Notes under the pieces: generated by a model
Told to the model about the DNA's origin: nothing
Database searches by the model: none
What the model saw: only the letters and a program-made list of their open reading frames with translations
In this document: piece by piece, positions 35,264 to 45,226 of the stretch
How positions within the stretch are numbered: position 1 is the stretch's first letter
Layout: each line of letters starts with the position of its first letter
DNA from: Albugo candida
Taxonomy: Eukaryota; Oomycota; Peronosporomycetes; Albuginales; Albuginaceae
Direction of reading: 5' to 3'
Assembly (NCBI GenBank): GCA_905220665.1
Contig: CAJNAR010000149.1
Coordinates: forward strand, 434,001 to 498,000
Length of the DNA: 64,000 nt
Program-made: the position numbers and the translations under genes

Positions 35264-38167
35264 TCACACCGTGTTGGAAGAGGAAGCGGTTGTCTGAATG
35301 ACATGACGCAATATCTTGACTTCCGACTCGAGACGACCGAGACGTTCCATGGCTTGTTCGAGGCTCATAGGACGTTCAAGATGGCTTGCACGGACAGCAC
35401 GTCCAGCAACGAATGAGTCGCGGATGCTGGCATCCATGTCCAAAAAGGTCGATCCCATGTGGACCCGATTCTTACGGAATGCGGCTTGACGGACGTATTT
35501 CTTGCTGGTGATCCCTTGGTCGTTGAACACATTACTGTGAGCAGCTTTATCCAGCAGATAATTCAGTAAGACTTTGGCAATATCCTGGATGAAGAACCAA
35601 AGGACGCAATAAATCCAAACAAATAACGAGAGTTTTGGTGAGATCGCTTGCATTTCGGTAAACGGCCAAAAAATAGCCAACAAAGTGGACACCAATGTCG
35701 CAAAGCACGCAGCGACAGCGAGAAGATGACCCGGAGCGCGTGAGAAGAAAAATCCATCCGTTCGAGCGGTGAAAACAGTGAGGAAATCTGACAGAGATAT
35801 CTTGAGGTACATCATCATCATGACTTCATTGTACGTGAGATTTCCAACGCCATACATTGTTAAAACTCCGGTCGGGTTCCATGAGTCGAGTCCGAGGAAG
35901 AGGAGAAGAAGGGAACTTGCTACAGCGATTCCACCCAAACATGATGCCACACAATAAATGCGTGGGAGGTTCCATACTTCAGGGCGTTTGGATGGGACCA
36001 CATTGTCGTACGCAATTGAGATGATCGTTCCATCGTTTAAGATCGTAATGAGCACTAACGCGATCACAGGAAGCTTGAAATACGGATCCACAGCTTCCGT
36101 AGAGATATTGTGATTGAACGGACAATCTCCAACACGCGGAATGAAATGAGGGAAGCGACAGCTGTCCGGATGGAACATGAGGACCGAAATGAAGAAGAAT
36201 AGAAGCAATTGGATCGTGCACGCTACTCGATACGTCACGTAATTGCGCATCCGCTGGAAGATTTTTCGGGATAATGTGATGGCGTTGATGATCACTGAGA
36301 GCCCAGGCTTGATCAAGACGATATCTGCGGCAGCTCGAGCAGCATCCGTTGAGCCTTCTACAGCGATTCCGACATCAGCTTTCTTGAGCGCAGGGGCGTC
36401 ATTCACACCGTCTCCAGTCATTCCACAGATCCATCCACGCTGACGTAAAATCTCAACAATCAGAAATTTATGCTCTGGAAATACTTGAGCAAATGCATCA
36501 GCACTCTCGACAATTGCTCCGAAATCGTGTCCCAAAGTGGACGACAAACCGTCTTCGATTCTCGCAACTGGAAGCACATCAGTGCCCAAAACAGTTGTTC
36601 CCATATTGAGCATTCGACACGTTTCGACAGCGATCGCAGCTTGATCTCCAGTGATCATTTTGACATCAATTCCGTTCTCATGAGCCAATTCAATCGTTCG
36701 CTTGGTGTCGTGACGTGGTGGATCCAAAAACGTCATAATACCGAGGAATACCCAACATCCATCCGCTGATTCATCGGTGCGACCAACTGCCAATGATCGA
36801 ATTCCACGACGCGCAAGATCGAGAACTTTAGCTTCGACGGCTTCCCGAATCTCCTCGATATTGTGTGCTAATGAGAGAACAATTTGTGGCGCTCCTTTCG
36901 TCACTTTGAAAATCTTCCCCGTGGGGCCTCGAATCGTTGATTCCGTTCGTTTTACGGAAGGATCAAAAGGAGAATGATCCAGCATTGTGTATTGATCCAA
37001 CGGTCTCAAATCAATTGCATTCAGCACCAAGGTATCCAACGCATCCTTCGGAGGCTCTTTCCATTTAGCAGCCAATGCCGCACATACCAACACATCCTCA
37101 CGCGTCGCTCCCGGGAAGAAAATCGGCAAATCGTCTTGTAATTCCATTTTATTCCGTGTCAGCGTACCGGTTTTGTCAGAACAGAGCATATTCATTCCAG
37201 AAAGCGTCTCGATCGATTGCAATTGGGTCACAATGACTTTTTCCTCAGCTAATTTTCGGGACCCTAGTGCCATTGTTGAGGTACAAACCACTTGCATTGC
37301 GATTGGAATGGACGCTACGAGCAGCACGACACTGAATGCGATTGCGTCCAGGAAGGCTTCGCCATTGTAAATGAGGTAGCCCAAGCAGAATCCCACGAGA
37401 ACCAAAGAAATTGCCATGAGGAACATTGTGATCCTCAGGAGGATTTTCTGGAAATGACTCAATTCGTCCACTGAGGAAATGAGGCTCGCTGTTTTTCCAA
37501 AGAATGTTTGCGATCCGGTTGCTGTTACAACGGCTTCGACTTCACCACGAGTGACTGTGGATCCCATTTTAGCGTTATCTCCGGGGCCCATTGAAACAGG
37601 AAAGGATTCGCCAGTCAGGGCGGCTTGATCAATTTGAACTGGATTTCCCTCACATAAGTCACAGTCGGCAGGAACGGCTGATCCAGCAGATAGTGTGATG
37701 CGGTCCCCAGGGACGAGTAAGGACGCGTTGATGGTTTGATGGACACCGTCCCGAATGACGAGTGCTTCAGGTTTTAATGAAGCTTTCAAAGCCGCTACAG
37801 CGTTACCGGCTTTCAATTCTTCATACCAACCAACGACTCCGTTGAGGATTTGGAGTACGAGTAAGACACAAAAATCAGGAATATCTCGAGTAAGTAATTC
37901 AACTAGGATCGCGAGCCAGATCATTATTGGCATGGGACCCCAAAATTGTTCAAGCAGCTTGAGCCAAATGGATTTTTCCTTGGATGCAAGTTCATTTGGC
38001 CCAAACAATTTGAGTCTTCGGGCAGCCTCTACGGTGCTTATGCCACACTCTGGCGTGTTATACAAAGATCGCTTTTCGACACCCATGTAATAGCGGTCAT
38101 CGTGACCATTGGTGTCGTCCACATTAGAAGGGGCGCCAGAACGCAAGAGCGGACTCTTTTCGTTCAT
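35264..38167 (-). CDS. Plasma-membrane P-type H+-ATPase (P3A-like)
   Basis: One uninterrupted frame gives 967 residues, within the family range. The landmarks are ALTGESFPV in the actuator domain, the phosphorylation site CSDKTGTLT, KGAPQ in the nucleotide domain and GDGVNDAPALKKADVGIAV at the hinge. Paired membrane helices lie before and after. P3A pumps export protons and energise the plasma membrane in plants, fungi and oomycetes. The region between M7 and M8 is long (about 40 residues with CRFPHFIPRVGDCPFN), and the C-terminus is short with a Leu-rich helix (MERLGRLESEVKILRHVIQ) in place of a long plant-type autoinhibitory tail. It converges on the kinesin gene with 84 bp between them. 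Confidence 0.95.
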   Translation of the reverse strand: MNEKSPLLRSGAPSNVDDTNGHDDRYYMGVEKRSLYNTPECGISTVEAARRLKLFGPNELASKEKSIWLKLLEQFWGPMPIMIWLAILVELLTRDIPDFCVLLVLQILNGVVGWYEELKAGNAVAALKASLKPEALVIRDGVHQTINASLLVPGDRITLSAGSAVPADCDLCEGNPVQIDQAALTGESFPVSMGPGDNAKMGSTVTRGEVEAVVTATGSQTFFGKTASLISSVDELSHFQKILLRITMFLMAISLVLVGFCLGYLIYNGEAFLDAIAFSVVLLVASIPIAMQVVCTSTMALGSRKLAEEKVIVTQLQSIETLSGMNMLCSDKTGTLTRNKMELQDDLPIFFPGATREDVLVCAALAAKWKEPPKDALDTLVLNAIDLRPLDQYTMLDHSPFDPSVKRTESTIRGPTGKIFKVTKGAPQIVLSLAHNIEEIREAVEAKVLDLARRGIRSLAVGRTDESADGCWVFLGIMTFLDPPRHDTKRTIELAHENGIDVKMITGDQAAIAVETCRMLNMGTTVLGTDVLPVARIEDGLSSTLGHDFGAIVESADAFAQVFPEHKFLIVEILRQRGWICGMTGDGVNDAPALKKADVGIAVEGSTDAARAAADIVLIKPGLSVIINAITLSRKIFQRMRNYVTYRVACTIQLLLFFFISVLMFHPDSCRFPHFIPRVGDCPFNHNISTEAVDPYFKLPVIALVLITILNDGTIISIAYDNVVPSKRPEVWNLPRIYCVASCLGGIAVASSLLLLFLGLDSWNPTGVLTMYGVGNLTYNEVMMMMYLKISLSDFLTVFTARTDGFFFSRAPGHLLAVAACFATLVSTLLAIFWPFTEMQAISPKLSLFVWIYCVLWFFIQDIAKVLLNYLLDKAAHSNVFNDQGITSKKYVRQAAFRKNRVHMGSTFLDMDASIRDSFVAGRAVRASHLERPMSLEQAMERLGRLESEVKILRHVIQTTASSSNTV

Positions 38168-38620
38168 TAAGGATTTCGATTATGAGGGAAGTGAGCGAAA
38201 GACAGACAATTTATTTGTGTGGGTATAAATGATTGCGAGGAGGAAAGACGGTGTACCTTACGGTCCTAATTTCGAACAAGTTTTGAGGAGGGGTGAAATC
38301 GTTCTATGAAAGACCACTAACATTCAGATAGAATGGACGGTCGCTACGCTTAAGCGGATCCTTTCAACCAGCTTATTAGCCAATCAGTAAGAGATGTTTG
38401 CTTGGTATTAGGAAACATGAGTAATGATCTAGAATGTACGACATATGATTCCGACGAATTCCACGATTCGCATTCAGGTCACGAGACAGCACCATGTAAA
38501 GAAACAATACTTGGATTTTGTTTGTGTACCGATTCGCTAGTCCATACAATCGATCCTAACGGTTAATAAGCTTCATAAGCAATCGCTTAACCGTTCGTCC
38601 ATAACAGATATGCAGCTGCT
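38168..38620. other. Spacer between H+-ATPase start and left repeat arm
   Basis: It probably holds the ATPase promoter and 5' UTR. I see no gene. It marks the boundary between single-copy DNA and the inverted repeat, which begins at about 38621. Confidence 0.5.
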
Positions 38621-38628
38621 TAGGATCC

Positions 38629-38928
38629 TTGGTCGCTCTGATTATATATTTCTCATGTGTTTCTCAACTTTCATGTGATGAAGCGATGGGAAATCATGCG
38701 TTCTACAGGCCAATATACAATGATAAACTCCTGAAAGATAGCCAGCTGGTTGAACAGTTAGAGGCGTCATCTGCGGATTCTGACCGTGGGAAATTATACG
38801 GTAATCACGAAACTATAATGGGGATTGCACCTATCTTGCACAAATGCATGATCGAGCTGACAAAAAATAGGATGACTTACAAGTTTATGATTACATCTTA
38901 CCGACACTTTCAAAAACTGTATGGGTAA
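38629..38928 (+). CDS. Unknown small protein, hydrophobic start (repeat-arm gene)
   Basis: The frame gives about 99 residues and is kept in the other arm (minus strand near 57267-56975) with few changes. Its start is hydrophobic (LIIYFSCVSQLSC) and would suit a secretion signal. No in-frame ATG precedes the hydrophobic part here, so the true start may be an ATG in a missing exon or the internal one at DEAMGNHAF. I recognise no family or effector motif. Conservation between arms alone does not prove coding, because whole arms are similar. Confidence 0.3.
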   Translation: MVALIIYFSCVSQLSCDEAMGNHAFYRPIYNDKLLKDSQLVEQLEASSADSDRGKLYGNHETIMGIAPILHKCMIELTKNRMTYKFMITSYRHFQKLYG

Positions 38929-38995
38929 AAGAAGCTGAAAGAGTCAGGGGCAGATTTGAAGCATTTCGACCCCACCTAACTCAATCAACACATTC

Positions 38996-39211
38996 ATGAT
39001 CGTCGGTGGCGTGTACACCAGCTCTGCAAAGACTGACATTGCTTCCCCAGGCATGGCTCTATTGCACCGACTTTGTGTGGGAGAAAATGGGTCACTGAAG
39101 ATTAAGAAGAAACAGCTCAATCATCAAGGGAAACTCACACACGATCGCCGTCCACGGGTAACGTTTATGGAAGACAGCGTTGGAGAACAGAGAGCTCAAG
39201 TAAACGAATGA
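38996..39211 (+). CDS. Unknown small protein (repeat-arm gene)
   Basis: This 71-residue frame starts at an ATG (MIVGGVYTSSAKTDIASPGM) and is basic in the second half. The right arm keeps it at 56859-56647 on the minus strand with an in-frame indel (LCVGEN against SEKN), which hints at selection for frame. It may be a second exon of the frame just upstream. I recognise no family. Confidence 0.3.
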   Translation: MIVGGVYTSSAKTDIASPGMALLHRLCVGENGSLKIKKKQLNHQGKLTHDRRPRVTFMEDSVGEQRAQVNE

Positions 39212-39448
39212 AACCCAGGTTATATACACTAGATCTGATTGTTGTCACATCATTCATTTCAGTGTTGTAGGGGCCCCAGTCTTTTTCGATATCATCGAAC
39301 GCCCTCTTCTTTCCCACAATATGATCATGGGACTGCAATTGGCGCTTTGGCGCTACTCATACTTTACGGTATTGTCGAGAGCTTTTCGTGTACCTCATCA
39401 TGACCACGATTTATCATCCCGAGAAAGCCTGATCAGATTATACCATCA

Positions 39449-39859
39449 TCACTGAGCAGTTTGGATGGTATGTCGTCCATTTCCTCTTCTATTGGGCCTA
39501 TACGCTATTGGGTTTCCGCGGTGTTTTGCTCTGTATCGTCTTGTGCGCAAATGTTTCGTAGATGCTTGGGGAAAAAGTAGTACGTACGTGCTCAATGTAT
39601 CCATCCATTGTGGATACAATCGGCCCCATACATCCACAGCAAATTCATACAAGTCAAAGGTCTTGCGAGGACCGTGCAAACTCATCAAGTATGCAGCATC
39701 CCTCAGGCTGTTAAATGCTGCAACTTTATCCATTACGACATTATATGCGCACAAATCATAGCGTAAGACGTGCGAGGAAGCATCCAGTGGTGGAGCTTCC
39801 GTGATATCTCTGATAGAAAGCGTCACACAAGCAGCACAAGATACGCTTGGAAGTTGCAT
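39449..39859 (-). CDS. Unknown protein (repeat-arm gene), probably spliced
   Basis: The frame begins MQLPSVSCAACVTLSIRDIT and runs 136 residues. The copy at 56000-56353 agrees through WGRLYPQWMDTLSTYVLLF and then shifts frame. The shift lies just after a strong GTACGT donor-like site (39587-39592), so the true exon may end there and the disagreeing tail may be intron. I recognise no domain. Confidence 0.35.
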   Translation of the reverse strand: MQLPSVSCAACVTLSIRDITEAPPLDASSHVLRYDLCAYNVVMDKVAAFNSLRDAAYLMSLHGPRKTFDLYEFAVDVWGRLYPQWMDTLSTYVLLFPQASTKHLRTRRYRAKHRGNPIAYRPNRRGNGRHTIQTAQ

Positions 39860-40255
39860 TATACATTTAGTTTTGCTTGCATAGCAGGATTAAATTGAAT
39901 ATAATTGTTTCTTAGTGGTGATGTACAACATCATGCGTATGAATGTTGAATTGCTAGTAAACTTGGGCCGGATGGACATGGACATTATCACAAGTACAGC
40001 GTAATCAGATTGAGCCATCCTGTGAATCAAAAGACGTGATCCATGCATCGTCGTAAAGTCAGCATTACTTGGCGATCATTATCGCAGTAGCCGGCAATAT
40101 ATGAAATGAAAGATGCACAAAGTCAAGGTTTGCACAAGGTGTAAAGCAACATGCTCGATTCTTTGAATAACGTCATATTAATTACAATTAAGTTATAGCA
40201 GAACGATCTAGTTGCATTTACTGAGCCTTGTTTCCATGCTCATATCTCTCGGGCT

Positions 40256-41680
40256 TCACTTCCAACGATTCTTCTGACTTCGCAGGGTACCGATAGTATT
40301 TTCAAACCCGTCGCTTGATATAAGTAGCTCACTCATCATAAGTACTTCTCCCAATTCAAAAGCTTTGAATTCATCTTCCTTAACGCGCGTTCTCGATTCG
40401 TTCATCCTGCTTCTCGAAAAGTCGAGCATATACTTGTTTGAATACGCTTGATCATTCGCCGCTGCTTCGTTTTCATCGAAATCCGGTCTGTATATGCGTG
40501 TATCCATGGGAATACTCAGTTCAAGCAATTCGGTCGAACAAGACTCTTCATCCGATTCGAAGCCTCTCGACTGTTCTTCCTCGATGCATGTTGTACAATC
40601 CTTCGCCCCGAATTCCGACACGTCGAACGTATGGTGCTTCGAGCCCGCTTTATCTCTCTTCTCCGCTTCGTCGTAATCGTAATCCGGGCTGTAGATGCAA
40701 TTTTTCATCGATACACTGAGCCAGAGCAATTCGGTCGCAGTAGAGTCTTCACTGGATGCATACTCTTCGTTTTTTTTCTCCTTGACACTTTCTGCTGTGT
40801 TCTTCTCACCAATATCCAAAGACTCGAACGTATGCTTTTCTGAATTCACTGTTTCTTCCGTTTTTGCTTCGCTTTCATCATAATCCATGCTGTATTTGCA
40901 CACTTTAATGGCACTGTGCGGCTGAAGTGATTTCAGGGAAACAGGCTCTTCATCTGATTGATAATCTTTGTGTTCTTCCCCCGCAATGCACGTTCTGATC
41001 TCTTTCGTTGGTGTCATCATCATAGACTTGGCTGGCTCCACATCGTATTTGGTATCCTCTTCGCCCTCACCGTTGTCCAAGTTGCATGCGTTGCACAAGC
41101 ATGTCTTCGTTGCTCCCACTCTCCGTCTCATCTGAGCCATATCGATCTTCGCCTCCTCAAGCTCCCTCATCAGCTTCTCCACCTTTTCACATTCTTCCTT
41201 TTTTGCCTGGGTAGCTTCGTTCATCTTGGTCTCATTCTTGAGATTCCGAAGCACATTCGCATCCAGTCGCAGCTGTAGGTTCTTGATTGTGCTATGAGCG
41301 GACCCAATGTACTTCATGGCGTCTTCATATTTCTTTGTCACGTTGACGAGTGCGAACGACAAGTCCTCGTTCCTCTTCTCGAGCTGACGTGCTTTTTCGG
41401 TCGCTTCTTGTAGTTTCGCTGTCGTATCCTTTAACAAGCGCTCCAGTTTTTCCTCTTTCGCTTCCTGCTGGCTCCTTCTCGTTTCTGGCCTCGCTGAAGT
41501 TGCTGTATTTCCATTGTTGCGGTGCGCCGTTCGAATTCGCTGCCTCGTTGAAGCTGCTTCCTGTCGGTTTGCTGTAGAAGGTGTTGCCGGTGCCGTCGGA
41601 GTCTTTCGAAGGATGTATCCTCCTCCAACACGCTTCATCATCGACGGCGTGGTTGTTGTAGATTTTGATCTCGGTTGCAT
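40256..41680 (-). CDS. Unknown coiled-coil protein with acidic ~67-residue repeats
   Basis: The frame gives 474 residues from the ATG at 41680 (MQPRSKSTTTTPSMMKRVGG). A splice acceptor (CCTCAAACAG) lies just upstream with a matching GTAAGT donor at about 41752, so a 5' UTR intron is likely. Residues 1-60 are basic and Thr/Ser-rich. Residues 70-190 form a strong coiled coil (LERLLKDTTAKLQEATEKAR). The rest is acidic and made of about four imperfect repeats of some 67 residues, each with C/R-x-Y-x-x-D-Y/F-D-x-x-E-A, K-H-T-F and S-D-E-E-S-x-x-T-E-L-L-x-L-S. No known family comes to mind. The other arm holds a broken copy. Confidence 0.6.
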   Translation of the reverse strand: MQPRSKSTTTTPSMMKRVGGGYILRKTPTAPATPSTANRQEAASTRQRIRTAHRNNGNTATSARPETRRSQQEAKEEKLERLLKDTTAKLQEATEKARQLEKRNEDLSFALVNVTKKYEDAMKYIGSAHSTIKNLQLRLDANVLRNLKNETKMNEATQAKKEECEKVEKLMRELEEAKIDMAQMRRRVGATKTCLCNACNLDNGEGEEDTKYDVEPAKSMMMTPTKEIRTCIAGEEHKDYQSDEEPVSLKSLQPHSAIKVCKYSMDYDESEAKTEETVNSEKHTFESLDIGEKNTAESVKEKKNEEYASSEDSTATELLWLSVSMKNCIYSPDYDYDEAEKRDKAGSKHHTFDVSEFGAKDCTTCIEEEQSRGFESDEESCSTELLELSIPMDTRIYRPDFDENEAAANDQAYSNKYMLDFSRSRMNESRTRVKEDEFKAFELGEVLMMSELLISSDGFENTIGTLRSQKNRWK

Positions 41681-42285
41681 ATTCTGTTTGAGGTCAAATT
41701 TCAAAGTGAGGAGAAAATACGTTCGTAGAAAAGCAGTGGCACTTACATAGCTTCAGTCCCCTCAAGTCTCTTAGCATGATGGTTTTTGACATCCTCCATG
41801 GAAGAGCCGATCATGTTGCTTGGTATCTCATTCTGACCTGACAATATCGATGCGGATAGTGCGTCTCGCCTTGTGAATGAATCATCTCATAGAGTAGTGA
41901 TACATGCCGTCTATCGCTGGAAAACCTGTCGAGAGCTCTCGATGCATCGATCCTTTGACCACCCAAGAGCTCTTGGGCTAAAAATAGGATCGCCTGACGA
42001 TCGCTACAATATGTATCAATCCAATGAGGTTGATAGTCACGCTATTGTCTTGAGATAATGGCAATGATTTTGGCGTCGGCATCTTTGGTATGATGTGCCA
42101 AGACGTATGATCTAAGGGAAGGATCAAATGCTGGGATGCATGAAAGCAGCGACGTCAAAATGGGCATGTTCGGCGGCAATACTTGACCAAGTATATACCC
42201 GTATCAGGTGTCTCAGTTGCATGGGAGCTTTCATTTCGTAGTCATCTTTTTGCTTACTTCTTCATGACGTCTAGCGATATCGTCT

Positions 42286-42474
42286 TCAACGACGAGCGAT
42301 GTGGCTACGTGCAATATAGAGTTTTGTAGAACGAGAATTGGAGCATGACAAACTGAGCATATCCTTTCGGATGATAACATCTTTATTACATTCTTTGACA
42401 TTCCGATTTAGCAAACATGCATTGAAAAACGACGCGCAACGACCATCGTAACACGTTCGTTTGCAAGGCTTCAT
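42286..42474 (-). CDS. Unknown small Cys-rich frame (repeat-arm gene)
   Basis: The frame gives 62 residues with six or seven cysteines (MKPCKRTCYDGRCASFFNAC). It is kept in the right arm at 53128-53316 with two or three substitutions. It lacks a signal peptide in this form. It might be the last exon of the upstream frame at 42911-42591. Confidence 0.3.
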   Translation of the reverse strand: MKPCKRTCYDGRCASFFNACLLNRNVKECNKDVIIRKDMLSLSCSNSRSTKLYIARSHIARR

Positions 42475-42590
42475 AATTTAATTCGTGGCATGCACTGCCA
42501 AGTCAAAACAACCGTCGTCGAAATCTTTCTTCCTTTCTGCTTTGAAGTGCAAGCACGAATAGCCTTCATTATCTTTCTAGCCTGATGATT

Positions 42591-42911
42591 CTATGATCGT
42601 AATGGCGATTCGCTTCGAGTCTTGGAAGAAGCGCTCCATGTCTTCGTTTCCTTTTGTTCGGGTCGAACAGTGATTGGAAAGAAATAACCTGCCACATCTT
42701 GAAGAAGCCAGCAGAACAGTGATGCAGCCAATTCCAGCCGAGTGATTTGAGAATTGAAGAAATATATGGAATTGTATCTGTCAACACATGCAACCCCCAA
42801 AGATTTGGAACACTTGCTCAAGGCAGCAGCCGCTTGCAGAATAAGAAATATCAGATAAAGTGGATCAGCGTCAGAGGAACAATAAAGTTGGACACACAGA
42901 ATCAATGTCAA
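42591..42911 (-). CDS. Unknown small protein with hydrophobic segments (repeat-arm gene)
   Basis: The frame gives 106 residues, with hydrophobic stretches LYLIFLILQAAAAL and LAASLFCWLLQDVAGYFF, and is also open in the right arm at 52697-53011. Two successive hydrophobic segments could be membrane helices. I recognise no family. Confidence 0.3.
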   Translation of the reverse strand: MTLILCVQLYCSSDADPLYLIFLILQAAAALSKCSKSLGVACVDRYNSIYFFNSQITRLELAASLFCWLLQDVAGYFFPITVRPEQKETKTWSASSKTRSESPLRS

Positions 42912-43078
42912 CGCGATTGCCCCATCCCATTCTCAAGTGGATGCGATACAAGTGCGACTACGCAAGAATTGCGCTGGGAAGATGCGTCTGCCGCCTGCAC
43001 ACGAGAAAAATGGTGCGGTTTTACAGGAGCATGGAATTATTTAAAGAACATCAGTTTTGTGCTTTTTGAACAAAATGA

Positions 43079-43378
43079 AGAATTATTCGCATTTTCCCCA
43101 TTCTATGGAGCTTCATTGATGCGCAAGAGCGACCACTATTTGAACCTGGTGGTCGACTAAGTGCAAGTCGAATTGGCAAGGGAATCGTTTATGTGGTGTA
43201 CCACAAGGACGAACATGTTGCTGGTGCGCGGAAGATTGCGGAAGGATTGCAGATGCACGAGAAAACCATAAGAGGTCCAATCGGTGCAGTCAAAAAAGCC
43301 TTATCGTACACTGGTACTCTTATCGAAGCTCAAGCTCTATATTGTAGTCGAATGGGCGATGTCAAGCAGCAAATATGA
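43079..43378 (+). CDS. Unknown open frame crossing the left-arm boundary
   Basis: The frame is open for about 100 codons and reads IFPILWSFIDAQERPLFEPG then GIVYVVYHKDEHVAGARKIA. Its composition is protein-like, but it has no early ATG and no family match. The inverted-repeat homology stops inside it at about 43157, so at most its first part is shared with the right arm. It may be a gene remnant cut by the rearrangement. Confidence 0.25.
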   Translation, partial: RIIRIFPILWSFIDAQERPLFEPGGRLSASRIGKGIVYVVYHKDEHVAGARKIAEGLQMHEKTIRGPIGAVKKALSYTGTLIEAQALYCSRMGDVKQQI

Positions 43379-43610
43379 AAAGCCATGAGTATTTGCCTTA
43401 GCATTCCATAAAGTTCGACAAGGGAATATGATTAACGCTCAGATGGTTGTTCGTATTACGAATGCAATACCAATGGTACTCACAATAGCAGTCCCCATTA
43501 AATGATGCGTAATTGAGCACATTAAAACATGTAATATAGGTAACGGAGAAGACCCAGAAGTAGTATATACCGACAAGTGGATGAAAAATAATAATTTTCT
43601 ATGATTTGAT

Positions 43611-45108
43611 TCATTTTTTGATGAAGTCTCGGATACGTTTCATTGTCTCCTGCACAGTGGCAGCAAACGTATGCGTTTTCGCAGTGGATTTCCCAGAGCT
43701 AGCCACTTGCTCCTCTTCTTTCATGAATTCTTTTACAAGCTCTTCTTGTTTTGGTGTTAATGATCTAACGTAAAAAATCAGTATCAACCGGTTCAATATC
43801 GAATTCGCATTGTATACGTACGATGGCACATGAACTTGGAGATTTACCAGCTGAGAGCCACGGCGACTGGAATTTAATTCCTTGACTCCTTTACCGCGCA
43901 TTTGCATGACTGTGTTAGGTTGGACTCCCCTTGGAATCTAAGTAGAAGTCGGTCAGCAAATGACGACGCTGCCACATTTGCGATACTCTTACCTTCATTT
44001 CGACCTCGCCTGAAAGCGTCGGTACCACAACTGTTCCACCGAGAATCGCTTGCCCAATTGAGATCGGAACATCGACCAAAATGTCGTTTTTTCTCCGTTT
44101 GAAGAAAGGATCTGCTTCGACTTGAATACCAACAAATAAGTGCCCGGAGGGCCCTCCACGAGCACCAGCTTCTCCTTGATGTGCGAGACGAAGATTCAGG
44201 CCACTATCCACTCCCTCTGGAATTTTGACTTGCACAACTTTAGATTTTTTTACATTTCCCGTCCCGCGACATGTTGTGCATGGAGACTCAATGACACTTC
44301 CTTCCCCCTGACATCGTCGACAAGGTGCTTCTACTGCAAAAAAGCCTTGTTGATGCACTTCCACACCGCTTCCATTGCATGTTCGACATTTGGTTTTCTT
44401 GGTGCCAGGCTTTGCTCCACTTCCTGAGCAAGTATCACAGGTCACTTTGACGGAGATCGGTATATCGCGTGTTGTCCCACGAACGGCCTCCATAAACGAT
44501 ATTTTGAGGTTGACCTGGATATCGGATCCTCGTTGTGCTTGTCGACCATTCTTGCGGCCTTGTCCGAACATGGATGCAAATTCCCCAAAAATATCCTCAA
44601 ATCCGCCAGGAAATCCTCCTTCACTGAAACCACCTTGCTCATCCACACCAGCATGTCCAAAATTGTCGTACTTTTCCCGTTTCTCATCATCGCCTAGTAT
44701 TTCCCAAGCTTCGGTTGCCTCGGCAAACTTCTTGGCAGCTTCTGGGTCGTTTTTGTTAGCATCGGGATGATAACGTTTAGCTAGCTGATAATATTGTTTT
44801 TTGATATCGTTCTTAGAAGCATCGCGCGCGACGCCGAGAATATCGTAGTAATCGCGTTTGGATTGAAATTGCGTACACGTTGGATGAAATTTCGCCTTCT
44901 GATGCCACGATTGCTTGTTCGATTTGCGATCAATTTTGCTTTGGTTTCGAGATGTGTGAAATTGTGCGTGCCGGAACAAAAATGGACCCGAACTGACTGG
45001 ATTGCATATTTGCAAATTGGGAGCGCATTGGTTCCACCGATTCCTTCGTGCTACACGGACAGGAATGCAATCAAAGCTCTGAAGCAAGAGAGTGCTGGAA
45101 CGCGGCAT
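43611..45108 (-). CDS. Mitochondrial DnaJ (Mdj1/DNAJA3-like) co-chaperone
   Basis: There are three exons on the minus strand: 45108-43993, 43937-43822 and 43764-43611, totalling 461 residues. An in-frame ATG at 45198 would add 30. [20 protein letters not shown] is a plausible mitochondrial presequence. The J-domain follows ([20 protein letters not shown] with HPD). Then come a Gly/Phe region, four CxxCxGxG zinc repeats ([32 protein letters not shown]) and the substrate-binding C-terminal domain, completed by splicing at [15 protein letters not shown]. It stimulates mitochondrial Hsp70 in folding. The second intron (57 nt) has no stop and keeps frame, so retention would add 19 residues. It diverges from the next gene by 118 bp. 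Confidence 0.93.
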
Positions 45109-45226
45109 ACTTTGTAAAATGCAATGGATACTACCACCTTCGAGAACGCGATGTCCAGTCAACTCTGTAACTTTATAAGTAACCACAGTGTGCTTCATTT
45201 AACATATATTTATTAATTATACAAGG

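Larger units (their letters stand above)
38621..43157. repeat. Left arm of a ~4.5-kb inverted repeat
   Basis: This segment recurs, reverse-complemented, at 52467-57237. Corresponding parts include 38629-38928 with 57267-56975, 39449-39859 with 56353-56000, 40256-41680 with 55600-53922, and 41873-42058 with 53729-53544. Further pairs are 42286-42474 with 53316-53128, and 42591-42911 with 53011-52697. By eye most blocks differ at only a few bases per hundred. This arm keeps the longest intact gene. It lacks the direct repeats that bracket the right arm and has no obvious terminal motif. Confidence 0.92.

Noticed and set aside
38629..38928. Secreted effector of RXLR or CHXC type
   Set aside because: There is a hydrophobic start, but no in-frame ATG before it and neither motif is present.
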